DNA from: Erythrobacter rubeus
Lineage (GTDB): Bacteria > Pseudomonadota > Alphaproteobacteria > Sphingomonadales > Sphingomonadaceae
DNA: 64,000 nucleotides
Direction of reading: 5' to 3'
NCBI RefSeq assembly: GCF_014705715.1
Contig: NZ_JACXLC010000001.1
Location: forward strand, 726,457-790,456
In this document: positions 44,253-53,371 of the stretch, one piece after another
Position numbering within the stretch: position 1 is the first letter of the stretch
Layout: every line of letters starts with the position of its first letter
Translations under genes and position numbers: made by a program
Notes under the pieces: model-generated
Seen by the model: only the letters and a program-made list of their open reading frames with translations
Databases searched by the model: none
Told to the model about the DNA's origin: nothing

Positions 44253-45173
44253 TCACAAATCGCTGTCGCTGCGGACCTTCGCCGCGCTGCTGGCGGAATA
44301 TCGGATCGGCGGCACATCATGCTCAAAGGTGCGAAGCGGTTTGCCCAGCGCCTCGCATAATGCGTCTTCGATCCGCCGCCGCGATTCCGCACCGATCTGT
44401 TTGCGACCGCGATATTCCTCGGGGCTGAACGGCTCAAGGAAGTGGATGTGCACCGGAAAGGTGCCTCTGCGCGCAAGCACCCGCTTGGCGTTGTTGAGGC
44501 CGGTTTCTTCGCCCACCCAGCCGATCCACTCTGCGACGTCGCCGTAATCCAGGAACACCGGCTGCACCATCACTCCCGGTGGCGGAGGTTCCAGAACCGA
44601 TAGCATGCTGGTTTTGAACGGAAGCAGAGAATGCCCATCTGTCGTGGTCCCTTCCGGAAACACCGTTACCGACCAGTTGTCCGACAGCGCTTCTTTAAGC
44701 GCGTTGATCTGCTCGGCGACGCCGAGACGGTTTTCCCGCTTCACGAATACAGTGCGATTGAGCGAGGCGAGCCAACCGACCAGCGGAGCGCTTGCGAGCT
44801 CCGCCTTCGCGACGAAAGCGGTCCCGCTCGCTCCGGCAAGGGCGAGGATATCGAGCCACGAGACGTGGTTCGCGATGTAGAAGACGTCGCGTTTGAGATG
44901 GGTGCCGTGGGTCTTTACCCTCGCGCCCGATATTCGTGCGGCGCAGCGCAGGAACAGCATCGGGAAGGGCGAGCCGTAGGCGAATATGCGATAGAGGTAA
45001 TGCAGCGGGACGAGGATCAGCAGAAGTAATGCAAGGCAAAGCGACCTTGCTATTATCCGCAGCCATCCGCCCATCGATATCGGCGTCGTCTCGCCGCGAG
45101 CCGCACCGACTCTGAGATCCCAAACTTTGTTACTGGCAGCGTCAACCCCGTGTTCGGCCGGGTTGTCATCCAT
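44253..45173 (-). CDS. 1-acyl-sn-glycerol-3-phosphate acyltransferase (PlsC family)
   Basis: A 306-residue membrane acyltransferase. The HX4D motif is NHVSWLD near residue 104 and the glycerophosphate motif FPEGTT near residue 172. A membrane helix (SLCLALLLLILVPLHYLY) precedes them. It adds the second acyl chain in phospholipid synthesis, or acts on a related lipid. ATG 45173 overlaps the end of fur by eight bases, so the two are cotranscribed. In related genomes this pair commonly precedes miaB; here it faces away from it. Confidence 0.9.
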   Translation of the reverse strand: MDDNPAEHGVDAASNKVWDLRVGAARGETTPISMGGWLRIIARSLCLALLLLILVPLHYLYRIFAYGSPFPMLFLRCAARISGARVKTHGTHLKRDVFYIANHVSWLDILALAGASGTAFVAKAELASAPLVGWLASLNRTVFVKRENRLGVAEQINALKEALSDNWSVTVFPEGTTTDGHSLLPFKTSMLSVLEPPPPGVMVQPVFLDYGDVAEWIGWVGEETGLNNAKRVLARRGTFPVHIHFLEPFSPEEYRGRKQIGAESRRRIEDALCEALGKPLRTFEHDVPPIRYSASSAAKVRSDSDL

Positions 45174-45588
45174 CCCGTGAAAGCCTGACGCCGTAAAGCT
45201 CCATCCGGTGATCGACCAGACGGTAGCCAAGCCGTTCGGCGATCTGACGCTGGAGAGATTCGACCTCCGGATCGACAAATTCGACGACCTTGCCGGTCTC
45301 GACATCGATCAGATGGTCGTGATGCGCCTCGGGCACGGGCTCATAGCGGGAGCGCCCGTCTCCGAAATCATGCCGGTCGAGAATGCCCGCCTCTTCGAAC
45401 AGGCGTACGGTGCGGTAAACGGTCGCGATCGATATCTTGGAATCGATGGCAGAGGCGCGTTCATGCAGCAGCTCGACATCGGGATGATCGTCGCTCTCCG
45501 ACAGCACCTTTGCAATCACTCGGCGCTGTTCGGTGATCCGGAGGCCTTTTTCGGCACACAATTGTTCAAGATCGATTCTTTGGTTCAA
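45166..45588 (-). CDS. fur: Fur family transcriptional regulator
   Basis: A 140-residue Fur-type metalloregulator. The winged-helix part has ERASAIDSKISIATVYRTVR. The regulatory metal site is in EAHHDHLIDVETGKVVEFVD. The C-terminal CxxC zinc site is absent, as in many alphaproteobacterial Fur/Mur proteins, so it may sense manganese rather than iron. It lies 150 bases after the MucR gene, beyond a strong terminator, and overlaps plsC. Confidence 0.9.
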   Translation of the reverse strand: MNQRIDLEQLCAEKGLRITEQRRVIAKVLSESDDHPDVELLHERASAIDSKISIATVYRTVRLFEEAGILDRHDFGDGRSRYEPVPEAHHDHLIDVETGKVVEFVDPEVESLQRQIAERLGYRLVDHRMELYGVRLSRDG

Positions 45589-45649
45589 GCAAAGCTCCGT
45601 CGCCGCTGAGGCTGCATTGTATATGGTTTTTCCGCAGCCCGAAAGGAAA

Positions 45650-45679
45650 GCACCCCGCCTCTTAGACGAGACAGGGTGC
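45650..45679 (-). terminator. Rho-independent terminator after the MucR gene
   Basis: On the minus strand the 12-bp stem 45679-45668 pairs with 45661-45650 (GCACCCTGTCTC with GAGGCGGGGTGC, some G-T pairs) around a 6-base loop. TTTCCTTT follows directly. This is a convincing intrinsic terminator between mucR and fur. Confidence 0.75.
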
Positions 45680-45738
45680 CTTGCTCAAGTTGGCGCGGCG
45701 CCTCACCCCCAGCCGGGTGGCGAAGCGCCCGGCGCCTG

Positions 45739-46173
45739 TTACTTCTTCTTGCGACCGCGTCCGCTGCCCGGTTTCCGGCCGAGGCCGATTTTCTTGGCAA
45801 GGTCGCGGCGGGTTTCGGCATAGTTGGGAGCTACGAGCGGATAATCCGCAGACAGTTCCCAGCGCGCCTTGTACTCATCTGGCGTCATGCCGTGCTCTGT
45901 CGACAAATGACGCTTGAGCATTTTCATCTTCTTGCCGCAGTCGAGACAGACGATGTGATCCTTCTTGACCGAAGACCTGATCGTCACTGCGGGCTCTGGC
46001 CGCGGTTCGTCTGCCTTGCTGTCTTCCCCCAAGCCCGACAGCGCTGAATACACGTTGGTGATCAGCGAAGGCACTTCATCTACGGCAACGCCGTTATTGC
46101 TGACATGCGCGGCCACGATGTCGCTGGTCAACGTGATCAGCGTTTCTTTTATATCTATTTCCAAGTCTTCCAT
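45739..46173 (-). CDS. MucR family transcriptional regulator
   Basis: A 144-residue Ros/MucR protein. The zinc finger CLDCGKKMKMLKRHLSTEH (Cys-X2-Cys, His-X4-His) and the following GMTPDEYKARW are diagnostic. The N terminus (ETLITLTSDIVAAHVSNN) mediates oligomerisation. MucR acts as an H-NS-like global regulator binding AT-rich DNA. ATG 46173 is chosen because GAGGA lies five bases upstream; ATG 46227 would add 18 Ser/Asn-rich residues and has no ribosome site. The C terminus is Lys/Arg-rich. Confidence 0.92.
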   Translation of the reverse strand: MEDLEIDIKETLITLTSDIVAAHVSNNGVAVDEVPSLITNVYSALSGLGEDSKADEPRPEPAVTIRSSVKKDHIVCLDCGKKMKMLKRHLSTEHGMTPDEYKARWELSADYPLVAPNYAETRRDLAKKIGLGRKPGSGRGRKKK

Positions 46174-46263
46174 GAGTTCCTCTATGTTATTTTTGCTCGA
46201 GATATTATTTCCCGATTTCTTGGCCATGGCTTACAAGGAGGCGCAATGCAAGGGTAACAATTG

Positions 46264-46281
46264 ATCAAGCGAAGGCTTGAT
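46264..46281 (-). promoter_or_regulatory. Hairpin between rimI and the MucR gene
   Basis: ATCAAGC and GCTTGAT form a perfect 7-bp stem around four bases. It lies 15 bases after the rimI stop and about 90 bases before the preferred MucR start, in an AT-rich leader. It may end rimI transcripts (though no T-run follows) or serve as a MucR autoregulatory site. Confidence 0.45.
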
Positions 46282-46296
46282 ACAATATCACATGGA

Positions 46297-46767
46297 CTAA
46301 ATGGAGCAGCCGAAAGTAATTGCGTCGACACGACTGCCGTTGGCTAGCCGGTAATAGTTGGGGCGTTCGCCAATCGGTTCGAAGCCTGCATTCCTGTAGA
46401 GTTGCACCGCTGGATTGCCGCGCCGCATCTCAAGGAAGATACGCGCCGTACCGCGCGCCTTCGCAGCGGCGAAGAGGTGATCGATCAAAAGCTTGCCGAG
46501 GCCGCGTTTGCGGTATTCGGGCACTACCGCGATCAGCAGCAATTCCTCTTCTCCCGCCGCGTGGCGCGTCAGCACGAAGCCTGCGGGTTCGCATTGCTGC
46601 GGAGCGTCGATAATTCGGCCCTTGCTGTCCACAACCAGGGCGTGCGTGCTGGGCATGGCCAGTGCATCGGAAATCTGCCGCCGGTTCCATGCTTCACCGA
46701 ACGCCGGATCGAACGCCGCTTCCATCACGGCCATGATCTGGTCGACGATGGCGGGGGTCTCGCTCAT
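46297..46767 (-). CDS. rimI: Ribosomal-protein-alanine N-acetyltransferase
   Basis: A 156-residue GNAT acetyltransferase. The acetyl-CoA motif VVPEYRKRGLGKLLIDHL is at about residues 82-99 and NAGFEPIGERPNYY is the RimI C-terminal block. It acetylates ribosomal protein S18 or acts broadly on N termini. Its start overlaps the stop of tsaB by four bases; this pair is conserved across bacteria. Confidence 0.92.
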   Translation of the reverse strand: MSETPAIVDQIMAVMEAAFDPAFGEAWNRRQISDALAMPSTHALVVDSKGRIIDAPQQCEPAGFVLTRHAAGEEELLLIAVVPEYRKRGLGKLLIDHLFAAAKARGTARIFLEMRRGNPAVQLYRNAGFEPIGERPNYYRLANGSRVDAITFGCSI

Positions 46768-47393
46768 TGCGCCAGGCTTTCTGCCTGAGGGACCGCGTCA
46801 GGGCCGCGGCCATAAATGGGGGTGAGCGAAGTGCGCAGTATGTCGCTTGGCAAGGCGTGGGCAAACCGTGCCCGCGGAAGCAAGGTCTTTAAGCAGGCAG
46901 GATCGCGGCCCAGCAGTTCGCCGAATTCCTCTGCCCGATTGCCGGCAATGTACGACCGAGCGCCGCGCGTGAGGGCCTTTTGCGGCGAAAGCGAAATGGT
47001 CGGTTCCAGTGGTTTGGAGCCGGGTGCAAAATCTGCGACGAACCATTCGCCATGACCGCCATTCATGCAGACCGTTACCGGCTCTTCCAGCTCACTCTGA
47101 GCAATGGCTGCGACTAGCGCGAGAGTCGGATAGCCGAGAACCTCGGCGTCCCACGCAAAGCCGAGAGCCCGCGCGGTCGCGACCCCGATGCGCACGCCGG
47201 TAAAGCTGCCCGGGCCGAGCGATACAAGGATCCGGTCGCATCTTCCTTTGTCCGGAAGCGCTGCAATCATGGGAACCAACCGTTCGGCGTGACCGCGCCC
47301 GAGGACCTTGTGATCCTCCGCGACCAGATCGTCGCCGTCGAACAGGGCGACCGAGCAAGCTTCCGTGGCGGTTTCGATGGCGAGCGTGCGCAT
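46764..47393 (-). CDS. tsaB: tRNA threonylcarbamoyladenosine synthesis protein TsaB
   Basis: A 209-residue ASKHA-fold protein that scaffolds TsaD and TsaE in making t6A37 of ANN-decoding tRNAs. It begins MRTLAIETATEACSVALFDG and contains GPGSFTGVRIGVATARAL, the standard TsaB block. ATG 47393 fits homology; a longer frame adds six residues. It overlaps rimI by four bases. The upstream gene is a nitroreductase family member rather than the usual neighbour. Confidence 0.94.
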   Translation of the reverse strand: MRTLAIETATEACSVALFDGDDLVAEDHKVLGRGHAERLVPMIAALPDKGRCDRILVSLGPGSFTGVRIGVATARALGFAWDAEVLGYPTLALVAAIAQSELEEPVTVCMNGGHGEWFVADFAPGSKPLEPTISLSPQKALTRGARSYIAGNRAEEFGELLGRDPACLKTLLPRARFAHALPSDILRTSLTPIYGRGPDAVPQAESLAQ

Positions 47394-47442
47394 AGGGCGG
47401 CACTGCCTCACACAGAGCCGCCCTGCAAGTCTGCGATTGGGA

Positions 47443-48051
47443 TCAGACTATCGAATTGAACTTGTTGAATTCGGGACGCGGGCTGCGATCGAAAATCGTC
47501 TCGGGATCGCCATAACCGATCGAGCAGATGAAATTGACCCGGTGGCGCGGCTCGTCGCCGAAGAACGCCTCGTTGACTTTGTCTTCATCGAAGCCGGACA
47601 TCGGCCCGCAATCGAGGCCGACCGCACGCGCAGCGAGGATCAGATAAGCGCCCTGTAGCGACGAGTTGCGGAATGCGCCTTCCTTGCGTCCGTCTTCATC
47701 CCCTTCGAACCAGCTTTTCGCGTCGGCGTGCGGGAACAGCCACGGAAGCTCTTCGTGAAAATCTATGTCATAGCCGATCACGGCGGTCACAGGCGCCGCC
47801 TTGATCTTGTCCTGATTGCCTTCGGATGCACACTCGACAAGCTTGGCTTTCTGCTCTTCGGATTTCACCCAGACGATCCGCACAGGCTGCATGTTGGCGG
47901 ATGTCGGCGCCATCTTGAGCAGGTCCCAGATCATGTGGAGCTGATCCTGGGACACGTCTTTGTCGAGCCAGCCGTTATATGTGCGCGCATCGTTGAAAAG
48001 CTGCCCGAGCGCGGCATCGGACAGGACGTGGTCGTGATATTGTTTTGTCAT
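47443..48051 (-). CDS. Malonic semialdehyde reductase-type nitroreductase (RutE family)
   Basis: A 202-residue FMN oxidoreductase of the RutE/HadB branch, which reduces malonic semialdehyde to 3-hydroxypropionate. Family segments: FNDARTYNGWLDKDVSQDQL, MAPTSANMQPVRIVWV, LGDEPRHR as FFGDEPRHRVNFICSIGYG. No pyrimidine-degradation (rut) genes are near, so its role here may be detoxification or general reduction. It lies between nfuA and tsaB on the same strand. Confidence 0.9.
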   Translation of the reverse strand: MTKQYHDHVLSDAALGQLFNDARTYNGWLDKDVSQDQLHMIWDLLKMAPTSANMQPVRIVWVKSEEQKAKLVECASEGNQDKIKAAPVTAVIGYDIDFHEELPWLFPHADAKSWFEGDEDGRKEGAFRNSSLQGAYLILAARAVGLDCGPMSGFDEDKVNEAFFGDEPRHRVNFICSIGYGDPETIFDRSPRPEFNKFNSIV

Positions 48052-48077
48052 GAAAGTCCCTGAAAAAGGTGAGAGAT

Positions 48078-48659
48078 TTAAGCTGCTCTCACCTCAACGA
48101 CCTCGGGCACATAATGTTTCAGCAGGCTTTCGATGCCGTGTTTCAGCGTCGCTGTGCTCGACGGGCAGCCCGAACATGCGCCTTGCAACGTCAAGTAGAC
48201 TACGCCGTCTGAAAATCCGCGATAGGCAATGTCCCCGCCGTCGCCGGCAACCGCTGGGCGGACGCGGGTTTCGAGGAGCTCGTGGATCGCCGCGATTGTC
48301 TCAGCGTCCTCTTCCTTGTCCTCGACAGCCATTTCGGCATCTTCGGCGGGGACATTGATGCCGTCCGCGCTTCCGCCTGCGAAAAGCGGGGCCTCGGAAA
48401 CGAAATGGTCGAGCAGGATCGATACGACCTGCGGCTTGAGCGACGACCACTGCGTACCCGGCGCGGCGGTGACGGTCACGAAGTCCCAGCCGAAAAACAC
48501 ATTCACGACTTCGCCGGTGTCGAAAATCGCCTGCGCAAGCGGGCTCACCTCAGCCGCTTCGGGAGAGGCGAATTCGCGGGTGCCGCTGGGCATGACCGTC
48601 TGGCCAGGGAGGAATTTGAGGCTCGACGGATTGGGCGTCGTTTCTGTCTCGATAAACAT
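48078..48659 (-). CDS. NifU family iron-sulfur scaffold protein (NfuA-like)
   Basis: A 193-residue Fe-S carrier. The N-terminal Nfu_N domain opens MFIETETTPNPSSLKFLPGQ. The C-terminal NifU domain has GACSGCPSSTATLKHGIESL with the CxxC that binds the cluster. An acidic linker (EDKEEDAETIAA) joins them. It delivers [4Fe-4S] clusters to targets such as MiaB and lipoyl synthase. ATG 48659 is chosen by homology; a longer frame adds 13 residues. It heads the minus-strand series with rutE, tsaB and rimI. Confidence 0.93.
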   Translation of the reverse strand: MFIETETTPNPSSLKFLPGQTVMPSGTREFASPEAAEVSPLAQAIFDTGEVVNVFFGWDFVTVTAAPGTQWSSLKPQVVSILLDHFVSEAPLFAGGSADGINVPAEDAEMAVEDKEEDAETIAAIHELLETRVRPAVAGDGGDIAYRGFSDGVVYLTLQGACSGCPSSTATLKHGIESLLKHYVPEVVEVRAA

Positions 48660-48766
48660 AAGCGCAAGATAGGATGCACGCGCGCGAGCGGCAAGCAAGC
48701 TTTGCTAGGGCACCTGCGAGCACACATTCACTATCCCTTCAGACCTTGCCGCTCTATACAGAGTGT

Positions 48767-51700
48767 ATGAAGCTTCTTTTCCGGGTCGCAGCCACCCTTT
48801 CCCTCGCCTCCGCGCCGTTTGCGCTTTTCTCTCCCGTCGCAGCCCAGGAGGCTGCTGCCGAGCCTGCCGCCAGCGCGTCGCAGATACCGCAGCCACAATT
48901 CCTGCAGAGCGGCGACGAAGTGCCGTGGCTTTACGAAGACAGCGATGTGCCGGTCGATGAGCAATGGCTTTTCGGCGAGATGGACAACGGCCTGCGCTAT
49001 GCGGTGCGGCGCAACGGCGTCCCGCCGCAGCAGGTCTCGATCAGGGTGCGCGTCGATGCAGGATCGCTGCACGAGCGCGAGTGGGAACAGGGCTATGCTC
49101 ACCTGCTGGAACACCTGCTTTTCCGTGAGAGCAAATATCTTGGGCAGGCAGAGGCGATCGCAGCTTGGCAGCGGCTGGGCGCGACGTTCGGCAGCGATGC
49201 CAACGCCGAGACGAGCCCGACCCACACTGCTTACAAGCTCGACATTCCGAACATCGATCGCGCCAAGCTGGCGGAGAGTTTCAAGCTGCTTTCGGGCATG
49301 ATCCGGGAGCCTGTGCTGAGCGAAGAGAACGTGGCGGCCGAGCGGCCGATCGTGCTCGCAGAAAAGCGCGAACGGGGCGGCGCGTCGCAGCGCGTGGCTG
49401 ACCTCACCCGCCGGACATTCTTTGCCGGGCAGCGCCTTGCCAGCCGTAATCCGATCGGGACTATCGAGACTCTGCAAGGCGCGAACGCGCCGCAGATCCA
49501 GGATTTCTATGACCGTTGGTATCGCCCCGAAAACACTGTGATCGTCGTCGCTGGCGACGCCGATCCGCTGATCCTCGCTGGACTGGTCGAACAATGGTTT
49601 GGCGATTGGGAAGGGACCGGAGAGGCTGCGGAAGCGCCCGATTTCGGTGATCCCGTTCCGCCAGAGGACACGGCCACGGCATCGGCCACCGGCCTTCCGA
49701 TTGGCGAGCTTGCAGTCGGCGTGGAACCCGATCTCCCACGCAGCCTGACCTATGCGATCATGCGGCCGTGGCGCAAAGTGCAGGATACGATCGTCTATAA
49801 TGAAGGCCTGCTTCTGGATGCAGTGGCACAGGCACTCATCAATCGCCGGCTGGAGCAGCGTGCAAGGGCAGGTGGTTCTTACCTTTATGCGCAGGTCCAG
49901 CAGGACGACGTCTCGCGCTCGACCGACGCCACTTTCGTGACCTTCGCGCCGCTCACCCAGGATTGGGAGGCTGCGCTCGCCGATGTGAGGAGCGTGATCC
50001 AGGATGCGATCACCAACCCGCCGACGCAGGAAGAGATCGACCGCGAAGCTGCCGAATTCGAAGTCGTTTTCGTCAATCAGGTCGAACAGGCGAGCGTCGA
50101 GGCGGGAAGCCGTCTTGCCGACAATGTCGTCAACGCGGTCGATATTCGCGAAACCGTCGCATCGTCGCAGACTGTGCTCGATGTGTTTCGCGGGATGAAA
50201 GACCGGCTGAATCCAGCCGAGGTGCTGGAGCGGACACAGAAGCTGTTCGAAGGCGACGTTGTGCGCTCGGTCTATGTCACTCCCGCGATAGGTGAGGCCA
50301 CTTCGGACGAGCTCCAACTGGCTCTGGCAAAGGAAGTCGAAGTTGATGGTTCGGCGCGCCTCGCCGCTCAGACAATTTCCTTCGACGAGCTGCCGCCTAT
50401 CGGGGAGCCGGGCACGATCGTTAGCGAAAGACCGCTTGGCGTACTCGAAGTGGAACAGGTCGATTTCGACAACGGCGTGCGCGCATTGCTGTGGTCCAAC
50501 AATGCCGAACCGGGCCGCGTGACTGTTCGCGTGCGCTTCGGCGCAGGCTACCGTGCGTTCGATGAAGAAACAGCCGTCTATGCGCCGCTGGGCGAAATGG
50601 CGCTCGTGGGTTCTGGTCTGGGCGAACTCGGCCAGAACGAGATCGACCGGCTTGCCACAGGGCGCAAGCTCGGCTTCGATTTCGCGGTCGAAGATGCGGT
50701 GTTCACTTTCACCGCGCAGACGCGCTCCAGCGACGTCGCCGACCAGCTCTATCTTTTCGCCGCGAAACTCGGAATGCCGCGTTGGGATGCCGATCCCGTT
50801 ATCCGCGCCAAGGCTGCGGGTGAGCTTGCCTACAACACCTTCTCGACCAGCCCAGGCGGCATCTTGAACCGTGACTTGGAATACCTCGTCACCGACAAGG
50901 ACCCGCGCTTTGCGACCCCGTCACCGGCTGCGCTGGAGGCCGTCACTCCCGAAGGTTTTCGTGAAGCCTGGGAGCCGCTCCTGAAACAAGGCCCGGTCGA
51001 GGTTCTTGTGTTCGGCGAATTCGACCGCGACGAGATCGTTGAAAAGCTGCGCCTGACCTTCGGCGCTTTGCCGGATCGCGAACCCATTCCCGACGAGATT
51101 GCAGCTCGCGTGCCCGATTTCCCTGAGGCGAGCAGCGAACCCACTGTGCTGGAACACCGCGGAGATGCCAATCAGGCCGCTGCCGTCATCACGTGGCGGA
51201 GCGGCGGCGGGATGGCGAACATCCGGGAATCGCGCCAGCTCGAGATTCTAACTCAGCTGTTCAACAACCGCTTGCTCGAGGCGCTGCGGGAACGCGCCGG
51301 CGCAAGCTATTCGCCGCAAGTGTTCTCCAAATGGCCGACCGATTTGCCTGCGGGCGGGACGATCACCGCGCTTGCGCAGCTTGAGCCCGATTTCGTGCCG
51401 ATCTTCTTCGACGAAGCCGATCGCATTGCGCAAGACCTTGCTGCAAATCCGCCAACCGCGGATGAGCTTGCGCGCGTTACCGAACCGCTCGGTCAGCTGA
51501 TCCGGCGTGCCTCGACCGGGAATCAGTTCTGGTTGTTCAATCTTGAAGGGGCGAGCACCGATCCTCAGCGCGTGGACAAGCTGCGCACGCTGCTGTCCGA
51601 TTTCTCGCAGACCACGCCCGAAATCATGCAGTTCCTCGCCGAGCGGTACTTCGGGCAGCGGCAACCGCTGAAGCTGGCGATCATTCCCGAAGGGCAGGAG

Positions 51701-51787
51701 CTTGTCGAAGCACCTGAAAACGCAGGCGAGGTTGCGCAGGGTGCTGCGCGTCCGGAGCGCAGGGAGCCGGAGATTGTCGGGCGCTGA
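48767..51787 (+). CDS. M16 family zinc metallopeptidase (exported)
   Basis: A 1006-residue periplasmic or membrane-associated peptidase. After a signal peptide (LFRVAATLSLASAPFALF) come two M16 halves. The first has the inverted zinc motif HLLEH near residue 111 with the downstream Glu in NAETSPTHTAY; RPIVLAEKRERG follows. The second half starts near residue 560 and lacks HxxEH (LGEMALVGSGLGEL in its place), as in inactive partner domains. It probably degrades peptides or signal peptides. It is about 150 bases after the divergent nfuA gene. Confidence 0.93.
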   Translation: MKLLFRVAATLSLASAPFALFSPVAAQEAAAEPAASASQIPQPQFLQSGDEVPWLYEDSDVPVDEQWLFGEMDNGLRYAVRRNGVPPQQVSIRVRVDAGSLHEREWEQGYAHLLEHLLFRESKYLGQAEAIAAWQRLGATFGSDANAETSPTHTAYKLDIPNIDRAKLAESFKLLSGMIREPVLSEENVAAERPIVLAEKRERGGASQRVADLTRRTFFAGQRLASRNPIGTIETLQGANAPQIQDFYDRWYRPENTVIVVAGDADPLILAGLVEQWFGDWEGTGEAAEAPDFGDPVPPEDTATASATGLPIGELAVGVEPDLPRSLTYAIMRPWRKVQDTIVYNEGLLLDAVAQALINRRLEQRARAGGSYLYAQVQQDDVSRSTDATFVTFAPLTQDWEAALADVRSVIQDAITNPPTQEEIDREAAEFEVVFVNQVEQASVEAGSRLADNVVNAVDIRETVASSQTVLDVFRGMKDRLNPAEVLERTQKLFEGDVVRSVYVTPAIGEATSDELQLALAKEVEVDGSARLAAQTISFDELPPIGEPGTIVSERPLGVLEVEQVDFDNGVRALLWSNNAEPGRVTVRVRFGAGYRAFDEETAVYAPLGEMALVGSGLGELGQNEIDRLATGRKLGFDFAVEDAVFTFTAQTRSSDVADQLYLFAAKLGMPRWDADPVIRAKAAGELAYNTFSTSPGGILNRDLEYLVTDKDPRFATPSPAALEAVTPEGFREAWEPLLKQGPVEVLVFGEFDRDEIVEKLRLTFGALPDREPIPDEIAARVPDFPEASSEPTVLEHRGDANQAAAVITWRSGGGMANIRESRQLEILTQLFNNRLLEALRERAGASYSPQVFSKWPTDLPAGGTITALAQLEPDFVPIFFDEADRIAQDLAANPPTADELARVTEPLGQLIRRASTGNQFWLFNLEGASTDPQRVDKLRTLLSDFSQTTPEIMQFLAERYFGQRQPLKLAIIPEGQELVEAPENAGEVAQGAARPERREPEIVGR

Positions 51788-51810
51788 TATCGCTCTGGCC
51801 GATTAAACTC

Positions 51811-51834
51811 TTCGCGAAATAATGTTATCGCGAA
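51811..51834. promoter_or_regulatory. Inverted repeat upstream of DAHP synthase
   Basis: TTCGCGA at 51811-51817 and TCGCGAA at 51828-51834 flank an AT-rich 10-base spacer. It lies 24 bases after the M16 stop and 76 bases before the next ATG. The lack of a T-run favours an operator or a transcription-factor site over a terminator. Confidence 0.45.
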
Positions 51835-51909
51835 TGCCATTCACGCTTTACAGATAGTATGCGCGCAATATAGCGGCGCGCTCTCAATTCAGATTAGAAG
51901 ACTACGAAT

Positions 51910-53283
51910 ATGGCCGAAAACTGGAAACCGGAAAGCTGGAAATCCTTCGAAGCGCGTCACTTGCCGCAATACGAGGATGCCCGTGAGCTTGCCCAGGCCG
52001 AAGAAACGCTGTCTTCATATCCACCACTCGTCTTCGCGGGCGAGGCGCGCGCGCTCAAATCCGATCTGGCGGACGTCGCCAATGGCAAGGCGTTCCTGCT
52101 TCAAGGCGGCGATTGCGCGGAAAGCTTCGCCGAGTTCCACCCGAACAATATCCGCGATACCTTCCGTGTGCTGTTGCAGATGGCGGTCGTCCTGACCTTC
52201 GCGAGCAAGCTCCCGGTGGTGAAAGTCGGCCGGATGGCAGGCCAGTTTGCCAAGCCGCGCTCCGCGCCGACCGAGACCAAGGGCGACGTTACGCTCCCAA
52301 GCTACCTCGGGGACAATATCAACGGGATCGAATTCGATGCCGAGCAGCGCCGCAACGATCCGAACCGTATGGTCCGGGCCTACAGTCAGGCCGCGGCGAC
52401 CCTCAACCTGCTGCGCGCGTTTGCAGGGGGCGGTTATGCGAACCTGCAGCAGGTGCATCAGTGGACGCTCGATTTCATGGGCCGGACACCGTGGACCGAC
52501 AAGTTCGCGCAGATGGCGGACCGCATCGGCGAAGCGCTCGAATTCATGGAAGCGTGCGGTGTCGATCCGGCAACCGTTCCGCAGCTTCAGGGAACCAGCT
52601 TCTACACTAGTCACGAAGGTCTGCTGCTCCCCTATGAAGAGGCGCTGACGCGGCAGGATTCGCTGACCGGCGACTGGTACGCGACCAGCGCACACATGCT
52701 GTGGATCGGCGATCGCACGCGCTTCCCCGGGAGCGCGCATGTCGAATTTGCACGCGGTATCGGCAACCCGCTTGGCATGAAATGCGGCCCGTCGCTTGAA
52801 CCCGATGCCCTGCTTGAATTGCTGGACGTGCTCAACCCTTCGCGCGAGCCGGGCCGGATCACCCTCATCAGTCGCTACGGCCATGACAAGGTCGAGGACG
52901 GGCTCCCGAAACTCGTCCGCGCAGTGAAACGCGAAGGGCACCCGGTGGTATGGAGCTGCGACCCGATGCACGGCAACGTCATCAAATCGGACAGCGGATA
53001 CAAAACACGCCCATTCGATCGCATACTCAACGAAGTGAAGGGCTTCTTCGCGGTGCACCGCGCCGAAGGGACGCATCCGGGCGGCATTCATATCGAGATG
53101 ACCGGGCAGGATGTCACCGAATGTGTTGGCGGTGCCGTCGCTATCACCGACGACGCGCTGGGTGATCGCTATCACACCCACTGCGATCCGCGTTTGAATG
53201 CGGAGCAGTCGCTGGAACTTGCTTTCCTGATCGCCGAGACGCTCAATTCGGAGATCAGCCAACAGCAGGCCGACGCGGCCTGA
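51910..53283 (+). CDS. Class II 3-deoxy-7-phosphoheptulonate synthase
   Basis: A 457-residue DAHP synthase of the plant-like class II, the first enzyme of the shikimate pathway, joining phosphoenolpyruvate and erythrose 4-phosphate. It begins with [19 protein letters not shown], and [38 protein letters not shown] and [14 protein letters not shown] supply active-site and metal-binding residues. Length is normal. The gene stands alone with a dyad in its promoter. Control in this class is usually by aromatic amino acids. Confidence 0.96.
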   Translation: MAENWKPESWKSFEARHLPQYEDARELAQAEETLSSYPPLVFAGEARALKSDLADVANGKAFLLQGGDCAESFAEFHPNNIRDTFRVLLQMAVVLTFASKLPVVKVGRMAGQFAKPRSAPTETKGDVTLPSYLGDNINGIEFDAEQRRNDPNRMVRAYSQAAATLNLLRAFAGGGYANLQQVHQWTLDFMGRTPWTDKFAQMADRIGEALEFMEACGVDPATVPQLQGTSFYTSHEGLLLPYEEALTRQDSLTGDWYATSAHMLWIGDRTRFPGSAHVEFARGIGNPLGMKCGPSLEPDALLELLDVLNPSREPGRITLISRYGHDKVEDGLPKLVRAVKREGHPVVWSCDPMHGNVIKSDSGYKTRPFDRILNEVKGFFAVHRAEGTHPGGIHIEMTGQDVTECVGGAVAITDDALGDRYHTHCDPRLNAEQSLELAFLIAETLNSEISQQQADAA

Positions 53284-53371
53284 TCCTCAGCACGATGCGC
53301 CGCTGGTACGCAGTATTACCAAGCGGTTCGGGGCACCAGGTTAAGCAGGCTGTGCCTAGAGCACCGCCAAG

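Noticed and set aside
46232..46260. A strong AAGGAGG followed by ATG on the plus strand opposite the MucR leader
   Set aside because: The frame ends after three codons (ATG CAA GGG TAA). The ribosome-site match is probably chance in this strand.
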